A stretch of DNA of 64,000 nt from Sinorhizobium alkalisoli (GCF_008932245.1 NZ_CP034909.1:186001-250000), one strand, 5' to 3'; counted from the stretch's first letter, positions 43,591 to 54,407 are shown. Translations and numbers: made by a program. The notes: a model not told the origin generated them from the letters alone.

Positions 43591-44594
43591 TGGCTGACGC
43601 TCAACTCTCTCCCCGCTACATCCCCGATCGCCTGCAGGGGCGGGGCGCACGTCTTCTGAAGAGCTGGGAGGCTTTGCTCGTCATCGTGGCAATGGTGATC
43701 TTCCTCGGCAATTCGCTGGTCTCGCCCTACTTCCTCGACCCGTGGAATCTCTCGGATGCCACCTTCAACTTCACCGAAAAGGCGATGATTGCCTTCGCCA
43801 TGGCGCTGGTCATCATTTGCGGCGAAATCGATCTTTCGGTCGCCTCGATCATCGCGCTCGCCTCGACCGCGATGGGCTATGCCGTGCAGCTCGGCTTCGA
43901 TACGCCGGCGCTTGTCGCGGTCGGCCTTGGGGTCAGTCTTCTGTGCGGCGCGATCAACGGACTCCTGATCACCGGCCTGCGCCTTCCTTCCATCGTGGTG
44001 ACGATCGGTACGATGAGCCTGTTCCGCGGGCTGGCCTTCATCGTGCTTGGAGATCAGGCCTTCACCGGCTACCCATCGAGCTTCTCCTGGTTCGGTCAGG
44101 GCTACGTCTGGTGGGTCTTCTCGTTCGAATTCACGCTTTTCCTGCTATTGGCCTTGATCTACGGCGTGCTGCTGCACAGGACGAATTTCGGCCGCACCGT
44201 CTATGCCATCGGCAACAACCAGACCGCCGCCCTCTTTTCGGGCGTGCGGGTCGGCCGAGTGAAATTCATCCTCTTCCTGATGACCGGGCTGATGGCGGGA
44301 CTCGCCTCCGTCTGCCTCACCTCCCGGCTCGGGTCGACGCGTCCCTCGATCGCGCTCGGCTGGGAGCTCGAAGTCGTTACCATGGTCGTGCTCGGCGGCG
44401 TCAGCATTCTCGGAGGTTCCGGCACCATACCCGGCGTCGTTCTGGCGGCGCTTATCATGGGCATGGTCACCTTCGGCTTTGGCCTCCTGAACGTTCCCGG
44501 GATCGTCATGTCCATCTTCATAGGGCTGCTGCTGATTTCGGTCATCGCCCTGCCCATCCTGTGGCAACGCGCCCGCCGTCATTTCGCGCATTGA
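43590..44594 (+). CDS. rhaQ: Rhamnose ABC transporter permease RhaQ
   Basis: A 334-residue permease of the same family as RhaP ([70 protein letters not shown]). Its ATG at 43590 shares a base with the rhaP stop, with GGAGG upstream, so translation is coupled. The frame stays open far upstream inside rhaP, but that part is out of frame with the true gene and lacks hydrophobic structure. Together with RhaP it makes the heterodimeric rhamnose channel. Confidence 0.93.
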   Translation: MADAQLSPRYIPDRLQGRGARLLKSWEALLVIVAMVIFLGNSLVSPYFLDPWNLSDATFNFTEKAMIAFAMALVIICGEIDLSVASIIALASTAMGYAVQLGFDTPALVAVGLGVSLLCGAINGLLITGLRLPSIVVTIGTMSLFRGLAFIVLGDQAFTGYPSSFSWFGQGYVWWVFSFEFTLFLLLALIYGVLLHRTNFGRTVYAIGNNQTAALFSGVRVGRVKFILFLMTGLMAGLASVCLTSRLGSTRPSIALGWELEVVTMVVLGGVSILGGSGTIPGVVLAALIMGMVTFGFGLLNVPGIVMSIFIGLLLISVIALPILWQRARRHFAH

Positions 44595-44601
44595 GGTAGC
44601 C

Positions 44602-44916
44602 ATGGAAAAATACGCCTTCCGTATGCGGCTCAATCCGGGAATGGCCGAGGAATACAAGGCCCGTCACGATGCAATCTGGCCCGAATTGTCCGCGCTCCTG
44701 AAGGATGCCGGGATCTCGGATTATTCGATCCACCTGGACGAGGAGGCCAACCTTCTCTTCGGGGTGCTCTGGCGAAGCGAAGACCACAGAATGGCTGACC
44801 TGCCCTCTCACCCGGTCATGCGGAAATGGTGGGCCTACATGGCCGACCTCATGGAAACCCGCGCGGACAACGAGCCGGTCGCCGTGCCGCTCAAGACCGT
44901 CTTCCATCTGCCATGA
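44602..44916 (+). CDS. rhaU: L-rhamnose mutarotase RhaU (RhaM family)
   Basis: A 104-residue dimeric alpha-beta barrel enzyme that interconverts alpha- and beta-L-rhamnopyranose. The sequence begins [29 protein letters not shown] and carries the His22-type HDAIWPEL motif, Tyr residues (ISDYSIHL) and the [12 protein letters not shown] double-tryptophan segment of the family. It starts 7 bases after rhaQ and overlaps rhaK by ATGA. In R. leguminosarum rhaU is needed for efficient rhamnose use (literature recalled). Confidence 0.95.
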   Translation: MEKYAFRMRLNPGMAEEYKARHDAIWPELSALLKDAGISDYSIHLDEEANLLFGVLWRSEDHRMADLPSHPVMRKWWAYMADLMETRADNEPVAVPLKTVFHLP

Positions 44917-46316
44917 AGACCGTTGCCGTCATCGATATCGGCAAGACGAACGCCAAGGTCGCGCTCGTCGACCTTGAGCGTTTCGAAGAGATCGCCGTGC
45001 GAAAGACGCCCAATCTCGTGCTCGCGGACGGGCCTTACCCGCATTTCGACATCGAGCGGCTCTGGCGATTCATTCTCGCGAGCCTCGCCGCACTCCATCG
45101 TGAGCACCCGGTGGAGGGGATCACCGTTACCACGCATGGTGCGACCGCGGTTCTGCTCGACGAGGAAGGCCGCCTCGCTCTGCCGGTCCTGGACTACGAG
45201 TATACCGGGCCGGATACGCTCGCCGAGGAATATGACGAGGCGCGCCCGCCCTTCCTGGAGACCGGCTCGCCCCGTCTGCCGATGGGTCTCAATATCGGCG
45301 CTCAGCTGTTCTGGCAGCAGTGCACGTTTCCTGAACACTTCGCCAATGTCGTGTCCATCCTCACCTATGCGCAATATTGGTCCTACCGTCTCACCGGCAT
45401 CAAAACCACCGAACTGACCTCGCTTGGTTGCCACACCGATCTCTGGAACCCCAGGGCGGGCACCTTTTCCACATTGGTCGACAAGCAGGGGTGGCGCGGG
45501 CTCTTCGCGCCGGTACACAAGGCGGGCGAAGTCATCGGCGGCCTGCTACAGCCGCTTGCCGAAGAAGCGGGCTTGCCGCCGGGCCTGCCCGTCTATTGCG
45601 GCATTCACGACTCCAACGCCTCCTTGCTGCCTCATCTGCTGACGCGCGGCGCCCCGTTCTCCGTCGTCTCGACCGGAACCTGGGTGATCACGCTGGCCGT
45701 CGGCGGCGCGGCAGCCGAACTCGACGAGACGCGCGACACGCTGATCAATGTCAATGCGCTCGGCGACCCGGTACCCTCCGCCCGCTTCATGGGTGGCCGC
45801 GCCTTCTCGATGATTGTCGGCGAGGACCCGCCGGCGGCGTCGCCCGACGCCGAGGCGCGCGTGCTGGCGGCCGGTCACATGCTGTTGCCCTCCGTGCCGG
45901 GTGGTTCCGGGCCATTTCCTTCGGCAAGTCCCCGCTGGACGGCAGAGGAGAAGTCGCGCGACCCTTCGGAACGACTGGCCATCGTCTCCTTTCACCTGGC
46001 CCTGATGACGGCGACCTGCCTCGACCTTATCGGGGCAAAGGGAGAGATCGTTGTAGAGGGCCCCTTTGCGGCCAATGCCGCCTATCTGCGCATGCTTGCG
46101 GCCGCAACCGGACGCCCCGTGCTGGCAAACCGGCTGAGCACCACGGGAACCAGCCTTGGGGCAGCCTGTCTCGCGGCGCGCGCGCGTGTCAGGACCGGCG
46201 CGGAAGCTTTCAAGGACGAAATTCCGCCAGCCTACGGAGACTATGCGGTTGCGTGGAAGAGGGCGACCGCGCAGCATGTGAAAGCCACCGCAGGCTTGAA
46301 GCCAATTGGCGGTTGA
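44913..46316 (+). CDS. rhaK: Rhamnose/rhamnulose kinase RhaK (FGGY family)
   Basis: A 467-residue sugar kinase. N-terminal [15 protein letters not shown] is the phosphate-binding start of FGGY kinases; [34 protein letters not shown] and STGTWVITL are the substrate and nucleotide regions, with [15 protein letters not shown] near the end. It phosphorylates the sugar before RhaD cleaves it. In R. leguminosarum RhaK is also needed for transport activity, consistent with its place at the end of the transporter operon. The ATG at 44913 overlaps the rhaU stop. Confidence 0.92.
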   Translation: MKTVAVIDIGKTNAKVALVDLERFEEIAVRKTPNLVLADGPYPHFDIERLWRFILASLAALHREHPVEGITVTTHGATAVLLDEEGRLALPVLDYEYTGPDTLAEEYDEARPPFLETGSPRLPMGLNIGAQLFWQQCTFPEHFANVVSILTYAQYWSYRLTGIKTTELTSLGCHTDLWNPRAGTFSTLVDKQGWRGLFAPVHKAGEVIGGLLQPLAEEAGLPPGLPVYCGIHDSNASLLPHLLTRGAPFSVVSTGTWVITLAVGGAAAELDETRDTLINVNALGDPVPSARFMGGRAFSMIVGEDPPAASPDAEARVLAAGHMLLPSVPGGSGPFPSASPRWTAEEKSRDPSERLAIVSFHLALMTATCLDLIGAKGEIVVEGPFAANAAYLRMLAAATGRPVLANRLSTTGTSLGAACLAARARVRTGAEAFKDEIPPAYGDYAVAWKRATAQHVKATAGLKPIGG

Positions 46317-46364
46317 GCGGTGAAGTGAACCGCATGGGTTTTCTTGAAGACAGAGGGCGTGGGG

Positions 46365-46475
46365 TCAGAAGATATTTCTGCTTGCCGCCCGATCATGCTC
46401 GATGATGACGACGATCGATATCGCGGTCATTGCCAGGATTGCGGTGATGGCGGCGCTGATTCCAAGAACAATCAT
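46365..46475 (-). CDS. Small membrane protein, 36 aa
   Basis: Leftward ATG at 46475, with GGGAA upstream, opens a 36-residue frame ending at the complement of 46365-46367. It encodes one helix, MIVLGISAAITAILAMTAIS followed by IVVII, then a short polar tail EHDRAASRNIF. It is convergent with rhaK. It looks like a real membrane microprotein; no function is known. Confidence 0.45.
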   Translation of the reverse strand: MIVLGISAAITAILAMTAISIVVIIEHDRAASRNIF

Positions 46476-46979
46476 TGTTCATTTCCCGAGAGCGCATCCT
46501 CATGATGTCGCTTGTGCCCGGATGGGGCAGCATGCGCAGTGGCGCCCATTCGGCTCGAATGGATACCGGACGGAAAGCAGGACCGCAATGCCAAACTCTT
46601 GTGATTGAAAAGCTGGCGGTTTGCCGCCGGAGCGAATTTAAAAGGCTGGCAGCAAAGACGCTATTGCGGTTCCGCTCCACTGAATTTTAGCGAGTCCGAT
46701 AACAAGCCGGCGCTGTTAACCTTCAAGCAAGGAATTAACCATAAACATGGTCCAACACGTCGGATTGGGACAGTTTCGGCTTCCCCTCAAGGCATGACGC
46801 CGTACCGCCGTACCGGTTCCGGTCCGGTATGCAATCTTCACCAGTTTTCTTGCGGGACGGACGATCGCACACGCCTTGGGCGCGCAGATCTCATCGATTG
46901 GGCGTGACCGGCTACGGCCCCTGGCGGGCCACATCTTCCTTCCGGCAAGTTTTCGAATACGCATCGGCCGGGGTTCAGT
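46476..46979. other. Upstream region of the che operon
   Basis: No gene is seen in these 504 bases apart from the end of the small membrane gene at the left. The region must hold the promoter of the icpA-che series; its clearest features are the two TTAACC half-sites at 46716-46742. Sequence after 46800 is GC-rich and without clear -35/-10 elements. Confidence 0.6.
46716..46742 (+). promoter_or_regulatory. Two CtrA-type half-sites upstream of icpA
   Basis: TTAACC (46716-46721) and TTAACCAT (46735-46742) stand 19 bp apart, about 240 bases before icpA. TTAACCAT is a known CtrA half-site form. Binding is inferred. Confidence 0.4.
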
Positions 46980-48593
46980 GTGAAGCAGGAAGCGTCAGAA
47001 CAGGCAAGGAAGGGCCAGGCGGGCAGTCTGTTCGACCGACTGCGCTTCGCCGGCCTTGACGAGGACGCCTGCACGCTTCTGCGCGATCATCGACAAGCGC
47101 TGTCGCCGCGTATCGAGCTTGCGTTGCGTGATCTTTTCCAACGTCTGCAGTCCTATCCCGACGCCGCCCGCCACTTCGACAGCGATCGCCAGTTCGACCG
47201 TCTGCACGACTTGCAATCCTCGCATTGGAACGTTTTGACCGACGCCCGTTTCGACGGTCTCTATGCAGAGCGGGTGAAGGTCCTGGCCGATACCGAAAAT
47301 CGTATGGGGCTCGATCCGCGCTGGCAAATTGCGAGTCACGCGGTGGTATTGGAACATCTGATTGTCGGTGCGATCGAGAGTGCTTGGCCCAGATACCTGC
47401 TTCCCCTCGGCAAGAGCCGCAGGAAGGAGCTTTGCGAACTGGTCGCCGCCCTTGTCCGCGCCACATTCGTCGACACCGAAATCGCGGTTTCCCTGCGCTT
47501 CAATGCCCTGCGTCAGCGACACCAGCAGCAGCTGTCGGAGCAGCGCAAGAGCGACGAGACCGAAGTAGCCGGTCTTTTCCAGGATTTCCTTGGCGCTCTT
47601 GCCGACGGCAACCTTGCGGCCCGTCTCCCGGAAAACGCGCCGGATGCCTATCGCCCGATCGGAGCGGGCCTCAATGCGGCGTTGGACCGGATCCAGGAGT
47701 CGCTGGCGGCGGCCGACCAGCGTGCCGCGGCGGCCGAGTCGCTCGCCCGGAGCCTGCGCGACCGCGCTGCCGAGTTCTCCGGCAAGGCCGGCGGCGAGGC
47801 TGAGGCGCTGTCCGGCCATGTAGCGCTGCTCGATAGCGTGACCGAGCGCATGCGCTCGGGGTCGATCCGTATCGGCGAGACCGAGACTGCGGCGAGCGGG
47901 ACCCGGGTGGCGGCCGAGCGCAGCGGCGAGATCGCAGGTCAGGCGATATCGGCCATGGCGGATATCGAGGCCTCGGCGGAAAAGATCGGACAGATCATCG
48001 GCGCAATCGATGAGATCGCCTTCCAGACCAATCTATTGGCCCTGAACGCAGGCATCGAGGCCGCACGTGCCGGCGACAGCGGCCGGGGCTTCGCGGTGGT
48101 GGCACAGGAGGTCCGCGCTCTCGCGCAGCGCTCGGGGGAAGCAGCGCGTGAAATCAAGCATCTCGTCAGCGGCACGAAAGCGCAGGTCGAAGTCGGCGTC
48201 GAGATCGTCGGCCGCACACAGGACGCGATCAGCAGCATCGTCGAACAGGTAACTACCATCAATGCCGCGGTCTCCGGCATCGCTCGGGACGCGGAGAGCC
48301 AGGTAAAGGATCTCGCTGCCACGACTTCCAGAATCGGCGGCATGTCGCAGGCGATGGGCCAGAGCGCCGCACTCGCAGGCGAGACACTGGCGTCGTCGGA
48401 CGATCTCCATAGCGTGATCCTGGAACTGGGCCAGACGGTCCGCCGCTTCCGTTTCGAGCGCCAGGCGGGACCGGCGGTAAGTGCCTTCTCCCATGCGCCC
48501 GCACTGTCGCCGCAGGTCCATGAAGACGAACCGGCGACGCTGTTCAGCGATGACGCCATATCGGAGCGGCGGGTCGCCGGCTGGCGGGACTAG
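46980..48593 (+). CDS. icpA: Soluble chemotaxis transducer IcpA with N-terminal globin-coupled sensor domain
   Basis: A 537-residue chemoreceptor with no membrane segment. Residues about 10-180 look like a protoglobin/globin-coupled sensor: [24 protein letters not shown] (candidate proximal His82) and [21 protein letters not shown] linker with HAMP-like and coiled-coil stretches leads to the MCP signalling tip [24 protein letters not shown] and [16 protein letters not shown]. No C-terminal receptor-modification pentapeptide is seen. The GTG start at 46980 follows a G-rich site. First gene of the che operon, as in S. meliloti (IcpA, a cytosolic transducer, from literature recalled). Oxygen or redox sensing is an inference. 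Confidence 0.9.
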   Translation: MKQEASEQARKGQAGSLFDRLRFAGLDEDACTLLRDHRQALSPRIELALRDLFQRLQSYPDAARHFDSDRQFDRLHDLQSSHWNVLTDARFDGLYAERVKVLADTENRMGLDPRWQIASHAVVLEHLIVGAIESAWPRYLLPLGKSRRKELCELVAALVRATFVDTEIAVSLRFNALRQRHQQQLSEQRKSDETEVAGLFQDFLGALADGNLAARLPENAPDAYRPIGAGLNAALDRIQESLAAADQRAAAAESLARSLRDRAAEFSGKAGGEAEALSGHVALLDSVTERMRSGSIRIGETETAASGTRVAAERSGEIAGQAISAMADIEASAEKIGQIIGAIDEIAFQTNLLALNAGIEAARAGDSGRGFAVVAQEVRALAQRSGEAAREIKHLVSGTKAQVEVGVEIVGRTQDAISSIVEQVTTINAAVSGIARDAESQVKDLAATTSRIGGMSQAMGQSAALAGETLASSDDLHSVILELGQTVRRFRFERQAGPAVSAFSHAPALSPQVHEDEPATLFSDDAISERRVAGWRD

Positions 48594-48628
48594 CTTCAGG
48601 GGCAAATTGGATTTCAGTCGAGGACGAA

Positions 48629-48922
48629 ATGGCCAGGAAAAACACCGCAAAAAAAACGCTCAAGCTCGCTCCCGTGCTGGATCTGAACGAGGCGACCGCG
48701 CTGCACGAGAAGCTCTTGGCATTGAAGGGCAGCTCGGTCGAGATCGATGCTTCCGCCGTCGAGCGGATCGGAGCGCTTTGCGCGCAAGTGCTGATGGCGG
48801 GCGCAAGAAGCTGGAAAGAGGACCAGTCGTCCTTCACCTTTTCCCAGGTGTCGGATGCTTTCATTAAAACGACACAGCTCGTCGGCGTGGACATTGCGCC
48901 CCTGATGGCAAAGGAGATTTGA
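48629..48922 (+). CDS. cheS: CheS, STAS-like chemotaxis protein
   Basis: A 97-residue single STAS-like domain protein. Visible features are the Lys-rich start MARKNTAKKTLKLAPVLDLN, the strand-helix unit SSVEIDASAVERIGALCAQVLM and FSQVSDAFIKTTQLVGVDIAP. It has the same length and operon position (between icpA and cheY1) as CheS of S. meliloti, which was shown to bind CheA and speed the loss of phosphate from CheY1 (literature recalled). It starts 35 bases after icpA and is followed by cheY1 after 4 bases. Confidence 0.9.
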   Translation: MARKNTAKKTLKLAPVLDLNEATALHEKLLALKGSSVEIDASAVERIGALCAQVLMAGARSWKEDQSSFTFSQVSDAFIKTTQLVGVDIAPLMAKEI

Positions 48923-48926
48923 GAAA

Positions 48927-49292
48927 ATGAAGAAGAGAGTTCTGACTGTCGATGACTCCCGGACAATCCGGAACATGCTTCTTGTCACCCTCAACAATGC
49001 CGGGTTCGAAACGATCCAGGCGGAGGATGGCGTCGAGGGCCTCGAAGTGCTCGAAAGCGCCAACCCGGATGTCATCGTCACCGACATCAACATGCCGCGC
49101 CTTGACGGATTCGGCTTCATCGAGGGCGTTCGCAAGAACGACCGCTATCGCGCCGTGCCAATCCTGGTGCTGACGACGGAGAGCGACGCCGAGAAGAAGA
49201 ACCGCGCGCGGCAGGCAGGCGCCACCGGCTGGATCGTCAAGCCGTTCGACCCCACCAAGCTGATCGATGCGATCGAACGTGTAACGGCCTGA
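48927..49292 (+). CDS. cheY1: Chemotaxis response regulator CheY1 (phosphate sink)
   Basis: A 121-residue single receiver domain. It has the acidic pocket VDDS, the phosphorylation site Asp53 in VTDINMPRLDG, switch Thr in VLTTES and Lys in VKPFDP. In S. meliloti, CheY1 drains phosphate from CheY2 back through CheA rather than acting on the motor. The gene sits between cheS and cheA with 4 and 19 base gaps, within one operon. Confidence 0.95.
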   Translation: MKKRVLTVDDSRTIRNMLLVTLNNAGFETIQAEDGVEGLEVLESANPDVIVTDINMPRLDGFGFIEGVRKNDRYRAVPILVLTTESDAEKKNRARQAGATGWIVKPFDPTKLIDAIERVTA

Positions 49293-49311
49293 AGTCCGAG
49301 GGTAGCCTCCA

Positions 49312-51594
49312 ATGGATATGAACGAAATCAAAGAGATCTTCTTTCAGGAATGCGAGGAGCAGCTCGCAGAACTGGAATCCGGTCTCCTGAAGCTCAACGA
49401 CGGTGATCGCGATCCCGAAACGGTCAATGCCGTCTTTCGCGCAGTTCACTCCATCAAGGGGGGCGCGGGTGCGTTCGGGCTGGACGACCTCGTCTCGTTT
49501 GCGCACGTATTCGAGACGACGCTCGATTGCGTTCGATCCAACAGGCTTGAACCCACACAGGACGTGCTGAAAGTCATGCTCCGCTCGGCGGACGTGCTTG
49601 CCGATCTGACGAACGCCGCACGCGACGGCGGCAGCGTCGACGGCGCCCGCAGTCGGCAACTGATAGCCGAGCTCGAGGCGCTGGCGAATGGTGAGCTGCC
49701 ACAGCCCGCAGTCGAAGCCGTCAAGGCGGCGCCAGTAGCGGAGGCGCCTCGGCCCACCGTGAACGAGGAAGGCTTCCAGCCGGTTGCATTCTCCTTCGAT
49801 GAATTCGATTCGAGCGAGCCGCCGACGATCGAGCCATCCACCTTCGAGATCGTCTTCAAGCCGAAATCGGAGCTCTACTCGAACGGTAATGACGCGACGC
49901 TGCTTCTTCGCGATCTCTCGCGCCTTGGCGAGATGAGCATCCTTTGCGACATGGACGAGCTGCCGGCGCTCGATCGCATGAACCCTGAAGCGGCCTATTT
50001 CAGCTGGAAGATTTCGCTGAAGACGGACAAGGGCGAAGACGCGATCCGCGCCGTGTTCGAATTCGCCGAGTGGGACTGCGAGCTCGAGGTGGTGCTCGCG
50101 GGAGACGCGCACGCCGGGGCGGGCGAGGAGCTGCCGATGCAGCCGGTTCCTTTCGATCTGTCGCTGCTCGACGACGAGGCGCCGGCGGCCGTGGCCGAAG
50201 ACGAAGATCAGAGCGCGGATCAGCCGCGCGAACTGCACGACGCGACTGTTTCAGCTGCCGCGACCGCAAGCAACATCCTGCATATGGCGCAGACCGCCGC
50301 GCGTGCAACCGCCGAAACAGCGAAGACTGCGGCCCCCGCGCCCGTTGCTGCGGCCCAAGCGGCGGGCCAGCCGGGAGCCTCCGCCGCCACGCCGACGATC
50401 CGCGTGGATCTCGACCGCGTCGATCGCCTGATCAACCTTGTTGGCGAACTCGTGATCAACCAGGCGATGTTGTCGCAAAGCGTCATCGAGAACGACACCA
50501 ATGGGACGTCGTCGATCAATATGGGCCTCGAGGAGCTGCAACAGCTCACCCGTGAGATCCAGGACAGCGTCATGGCGATCCGTGCTCAGCCCGTGAAGCC
50601 GGTCTTCCAGCGCATGTCCCGCATCGTCCGCGAAATCGCCGATATGACCGGCAAGTCCGTGCGTCTCGTCACCGAGGGCGAGAACACGGAAGTGGACAAG
50701 ACGGTCATCGACAAACTGGCTGAACCGCTGACGCATATGATTCGCAACGCTGTCGACCACGGCCTTGAAACGCCCGAGAAGCGTGTTGCCGCCGGCAAGA
50801 ACCCGGAAGGCACGGTGCGGCTGACGGCGAAGCATCGCTCCGGCCGTATCGTCATCGAGCTTGCCGACGATGGTGCGGGCATCAATCGCGAGAAAGTGCG
50901 TCAGAAAGCGATCGACAATGACCTCATCGCCGCCGATGCCAATCTCTCGGACGAGGAAACCGACAACCTGATTTTCCATGCGGGCTTCTCGACCGCCGAC
51001 AAGATCTCCGACATCTCCGGTCGCGGTGTCGGCATGGATGTCGTCAAGCGGTCGATCCAGGCGCTCGGCGGCCGCATCAACATCTCCTCGAAGCCGGGGC
51101 AGGGTTCGATCTTTACGATGAGCTTGCCCCTGACGCTCGCGGTTCTGGACGGCATGGTGGTCACGGTCGCCAACCAGACTCTGGTGGTGCCGCTGACCGC
51201 GATCGTCGAAACACTCCAACCGGAAGCCTCCGCCATCCACAGCTTCGGTGCCAGCCAGCGGCTGATCTCGATACGCAACTCTTTCTGCCCGCTGGTGGAT
51301 GTCGGCAGGATCCTGAATTTCCGCGCGACGCAGGCCAATCCGGTCGAAGGCGTGGCCTTGCTGGTCGAGTCCGAAGGCGGCGGGCAGCGCGCCCTCATGG
51401 TGGATGCCATCCAGGGGCAGCGTCAGGTCGTCATCAAGAGCCTCGAAGCGAACTACACGCATGTTCCGGGCATCGCGGCGGCGACCATACTCGGCGACGG
51501 GCGCGTGGCGCTCATCCTCGACGTCGACGCCATCGTTGCCGCATCGCGCGGACAGTCCCTCAAGCCTGAAATGACCCTAGCTGCAGCCGGATAA
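49312..51594 (+). CDS. cheA: Chemotaxis histidine kinase CheA
   Basis: A 760-residue kinase. P1 carries the phosphorylated His46 in FRAVHSIKGGAGAFG; a P2-like segment and an Ala/Pro-rich linker (near residue 330-360) follow; P3 has VDRLINLVGELVINQAML; P4 has the N box HMIRNAVDHGLETPEKR and the G box ELADDGAGIN with GRGVGMDVVKRSIQ; P5 is CheW-like (AVLDGMVVTVANQTLVVPL). It passes phosphate to CheY1, CheY2 and CheB. The start is supported by the context CTCCAATGG after cheY1. It is followed by cheW after 4 bases. Confidence 0.97.
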   Translation: MDMNEIKEIFFQECEEQLAELESGLLKLNDGDRDPETVNAVFRAVHSIKGGAGAFGLDDLVSFAHVFETTLDCVRSNRLEPTQDVLKVMLRSADVLADLTNAARDGGSVDGARSRQLIAELEALANGELPQPAVEAVKAAPVAEAPRPTVNEEGFQPVAFSFDEFDSSEPPTIEPSTFEIVFKPKSELYSNGNDATLLLRDLSRLGEMSILCDMDELPALDRMNPEAAYFSWKISLKTDKGEDAIRAVFEFAEWDCELEVVLAGDAHAGAGEELPMQPVPFDLSLLDDEAPAAVAEDEDQSADQPRELHDATVSAAATASNILHMAQTAARATAETAKTAAPAPVAAAQAAGQPGASAATPTIRVDLDRVDRLINLVGELVINQAMLSQSVIENDTNGTSSINMGLEELQQLTREIQDSVMAIRAQPVKPVFQRMSRIVREIADMTGKSVRLVTEGENTEVDKTVIDKLAEPLTHMIRNAVDHGLETPEKRVAAGKNPEGTVRLTAKHRSGRIVIELADDGAGINREKVRQKAIDNDLIAADANLSDEETDNLIFHAGFSTADKISDISGRGVGMDVVKRSIQALGGRINISSKPGQGSIFTMSLPLTLAVLDGMVVTVANQTLVVPLTAIVETLQPEASAIHSFGASQRLISIRNSFCPLVDVGRILNFRATQANPVEGVALLVESEGGGQRALMVDAIQGQRQVVIKSLEANYTHVPGIAAATILGDGRVALILDVDAIVAASRGQSLKPEMTLAAAG

Positions 51595-51598
51595 CATC

Positions 51599-52066
51599 AT
51601 GACCTATGCCGCAAAAAATCTGACCACTGGCGGACGGGAGCTGATCGCTTTCCGCGTCGGCGACCAGGAATTCTGCGTCAACATCATGTCGGTCCGCGAA
51701 ATACGCGGCTGGACGCCCGCGACGCCGATGCCGCATGCGCCGCCCTATGTTCTGGGCGTCATCAATCTGCGCGGGGCGGTGCTGCCGATCATCGATTTCT
51801 CGGCCCGTCTCGGTATGAAGCCGGCCGAGCCGACGGTGAGGCATGTGATCATCGTAGCCCAAGTAAACACCAGGGTCGTGGGACTGCTGGTCGACGCCGT
51901 CTCCGATATCCTGACGGTCGCCGATTCCGATATCCAGCCCACGCCGGAGATCGCTTCCGATTCCGAGCGAAGCTTCGCCCGCGGGGTGCTGGCGATCCAG
52001 GGACGCATGATCTGCCTTGTCGAACTCGATTCGGTCTTCCCGAATGAGGAAAGGGAAGCGGCATGA
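51599..52066 (+). CDS. cheW: Chemotaxis coupling protein CheW
   Basis: A 155-residue adaptor linking receptors to CheA. It has the CheW SH3-like fold with GDQEFCVNIMSVREIRGW, the PMPHAPPYVLGVINLRGAVLP signature and VGLLVDAVSDI. It overlaps cheR by four bases (ATGA), showing coupled translation. Confidence 0.97.
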   Translation: MTYAAKNLTTGGRELIAFRVGDQEFCVNIMSVREIRGWTPATPMPHAPPYVLGVINLRGAVLPIIDFSARLGMKPAEPTVRHVIIVAQVNTRVVGLLVDAVSDILTVADSDIQPTPEIASDSERSFARGVLAIQGRMICLVELDSVFPNEEREAA

Positions 52067-52971
52067 ATTTTCAGGTGACCACCGAGCCGAAGCTCTCGCC
52101 GGACGAATGTCTCGCAAGCGGCGAATATCCGCTGACCCGTCGCGACCTTAACGAGATCGCGGCGATGATCTATGCGGACGCCGGCATCTATCTCAACGAA
52201 ACCAAAGCGTCGCTCGTCTATTCAAGGCTGTCGAAGCATATCCGTAGCCTTGCCCTCGGGGGCTTTCGCGATTATTGCCAGCTCGTCGCCTCGCCCGCGG
52301 GCGCGGCGGCGCGCCGCGACATGCTCTCGCACCTGACGACCAACTTTACCCGTTTCTTCCGCGAGAACCATCACTTCGAACATCTGAAGTCGGAGGTCTT
52401 GCCGAATCTGATCTTGCGCGCAAAGCAGGGTGGTCGCGTGCGAATCTGGTCGGCGGCCTGTTCGGACGGGCAGGAGCCCTACTCGATTGCGCTCACGGTG
52501 CTGTCGCTCCTGCCGAATGTGTCGGACTACGACTTCCGCATCCTGGCAACCGACATAGATCCGAAGATCCTCGCTCTCGCCCGGGCCGGGTGCTACGACG
52601 CGACGGCGCTGGAGACGGTTGATCCCGCCATGCGCAAGCAATGGTTCAAGGAGGTCGAAGTCGCCGGCCGGTCCAAGTGGCAGATCGACGACCGCGTCAA
52701 GCGCCTGATCACCTTCAACGAGCTCAATCTAATGGCGCAATGGCCGGTCAAGGGGCCCTTTGACGCGATCTTCTGCCGCAACGTTGTGATCTATTTCGAC
52801 GAGCCGACGCAGATGAAGATCTGGTCGCGCTTTGCCAGCCTGCTCGATAGCGGTGGACATCTCTACATCGGCCATTCGGAGCGGGTGTCCGGAGATGCCA
52901 AGGCGCTCTTCGACAACATCGGCGTCACCACCTATCAACATATCGGAAAGTTCCAGGGAGGTCGGGCATGA
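52063..52971 (+). CDS. cheR: Chemotaxis methyltransferase CheR
   Basis: A 302-residue SAM-dependent enzyme that methylates receptor glutamates. The N-terminal helical CheR domain ([39 protein letters not shown]) precedes the SAM domain with [38 protein letters not shown] and [19 protein letters not shown]. It overlaps both cheW and cheB by ATGA. Confidence 0.97.
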   Translation: MNFQVTTEPKLSPDECLASGEYPLTRRDLNEIAAMIYADAGIYLNETKASLVYSRLSKHIRSLALGGFRDYCQLVASPAGAAARRDMLSHLTTNFTRFFRENHHFEHLKSEVLPNLILRAKQGGRVRIWSAACSDGQEPYSIALTVLSLLPNVSDYDFRILATDIDPKILALARAGCYDATALETVDPAMRKQWFKEVEVAGRSKWQIDDRVKRLITFNELNLMAQWPVKGPFDAIFCRNVVIYFDEPTQMKIWSRFASLLDSGGHLYIGHSERVSGDAKALFDNIGVTTYQHIGKFQGGRA

Positions 52972-54017
52972 GCACTCCCGCCCGCGTTCTCGTCGTCGAC
53001 GACTCGCCTACGATGCGTGGCCTGATCTCCGCCGTGCTCAATGCCGATCCGGAAGTGAGAGTCGTCGGCCAGGCCGCGGATGCGTTCGAGGCGCGCCAGG
53101 CCATCAAGCAACTCGATCCCGATGTGGTCACTCTCGACATCGAGATGCCGAATATGAACGGCCTTGAATTCCTCGAAAAAATCATGCGGCTCAGGCCGAT
53201 GCCGGTCATCATGGTCTCGACGCTGACGCACAAGGGCGCGGAGGCGACGATCGCCGCCCTCGAGATCGGCGCTTTCGATTGTGTCGGAAAACCGCATGCC
53301 GGCGATCCGAACCCGTTCGACGGGCTGGTCGACAAGGTTAAGGCGGCGGCGCGTTCGCAGCGAAAGGCGATGATCACCACGAACAGCACGGCGGCGCCGG
53401 CCGTCGGCGCCGCAGCCGAATACCGTGCTAGCCGCAAGATCATCGCCATCGGCGCCTCGACGGGGGGCGTCGAGGCATTGATCGCGGTACTGCAGAAGTT
53501 TCCGCCCAGATGCCCGCCGACCGTCATTACACAGCACATGCCGCACACCTTCACCAAGAGCTTCGCCGAACGGCTGAACAGGCTCTGTGCTCCGGCCGTC
53601 GCGGAGGCGACCGACGGCGCTCGGCTGGAAATCGGCAAGATCTACCTGGCCCCCGGCGGCGAGAAGCATCTGCAGGTCGCCAACGCGGTCGCGCCTTGCT
53701 GCAGGCTCGTCGACCGTGAGCCCGTCAACGGCCATCGCCCGTCTGTCGACTTGCTGTTCGATTCGGTTGCCGAGTTGGCGGGGCGCAATGCAATCGGGGT
53801 TATCCTGACCGGAATGGGTCGCGACGGCGCGGCTGGTCTCCTGAAAATGCGGCATGCCGGAGCACGCACATTCGGACAGAACGAAAAGACCTGTGTCGTC
53901 TACGGCATGCCGAGAGTTGCCTATGAATTGGGCGCTGTTGAAACGCAACTCCCCCTCGGATCGATCGGGGACGAGGTTCTCAAAGCGGCAGCAGCCCGGA
54001 AGGAAGGAATTGAATAA
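52968..54017 (+). CDS. cheB: Chemotaxis methylesterase CheB
   Basis: A 349-residue protein: N-terminal receiver domain (VDDSPTMR, Asp57 in [12 protein letters not shown], Lys in GKP) and C-terminal methylesterase with nucleophile Ser164 in [11 protein letters not shown], His in [12 protein letters not shown] and Asp in [16 protein letters not shown]. It removes methyl groups and deamidates receptors. It is directly followed by cheY2 with no gap. Confidence 0.97.
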   Translation: MSTPARVLVVDDSPTMRGLISAVLNADPEVRVVGQAADAFEARQAIKQLDPDVVTLDIEMPNMNGLEFLEKIMRLRPMPVIMVSTLTHKGAEATIAALEIGAFDCVGKPHAGDPNPFDGLVDKVKAAARSQRKAMITTNSTAAPAVGAAAEYRASRKIIAIGASTGGVEALIAVLQKFPPRCPPTVITQHMPHTFTKSFAERLNRLCAPAVAEATDGARLEIGKIYLAPGGEKHLQVANAVAPCCRLVDREPVNGHRPSVDLLFDSVAELAGRNAIGVILTGMGRDGAAGLLKMRHAGARTFGQNEKTCVVYGMPRVAYELGAVETQLPLGSIGDEVLKAAAARKEGIE

Positions 54018-54407
54018 ATGTCCATCGCCGAAAAAATAAAGGTTCTGATCGTCGATGATCAGGTGACGAGCCGGCTGCTGCTCGGGGATGCCTTGCAGCA
54101 GCTGGGCTTCAAGCAGATCACGGCCGCCGGTGACGGGGAGCAGGGCATGAAGATCATGGCCCAGAATCCGCACCATCTGGTCATCTCGGACTTCAATATG
54201 CCGAAGATGGACGGCCTGGGGCTGCTGCAGGCGGTGCGCTCGAACCCCACCACCAAGAAGGCCGCCTTCATCATCCTGACGGCCCAGGGTGATCGGGCAT
54301 TGGTGCAGAAGGCGGCGGCGCTCGGCGCCAATAACGTTCTGGCGAAGCCCTTCACGATCGAAAAGATGAAGGCGGCGATCGAAGCCGTGTTCGGGGCGCT
54401 GAAATGA
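54018..54407 (+). CDS. cheY2: Chemotaxis response regulator CheY2 (motor-acting)
   Basis: A 129-residue receiver domain with VDDQVTSR, Asp58 in [12 protein letters not shown], Thr in ILTAQG and Lys in AKPFTIEK. The length and Asp position equal those of S. meliloti CheY2, which slows flagellar rotation when phosphorylated. ATG 54018 follows cheB immediately and the gene overlaps cheD. Confidence 0.95.
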   Translation: MSIAEKIKVLIVDDQVTSRLLLGDALQQLGFKQITAAGDGEQGMKIMAQNPHHLVISDFNMPKMDGLGLLQAVRSNPTTKKAAFIILTAQGDRALVQKAAALGANNVLAKPFTIEKMKAAIEAVFGALK

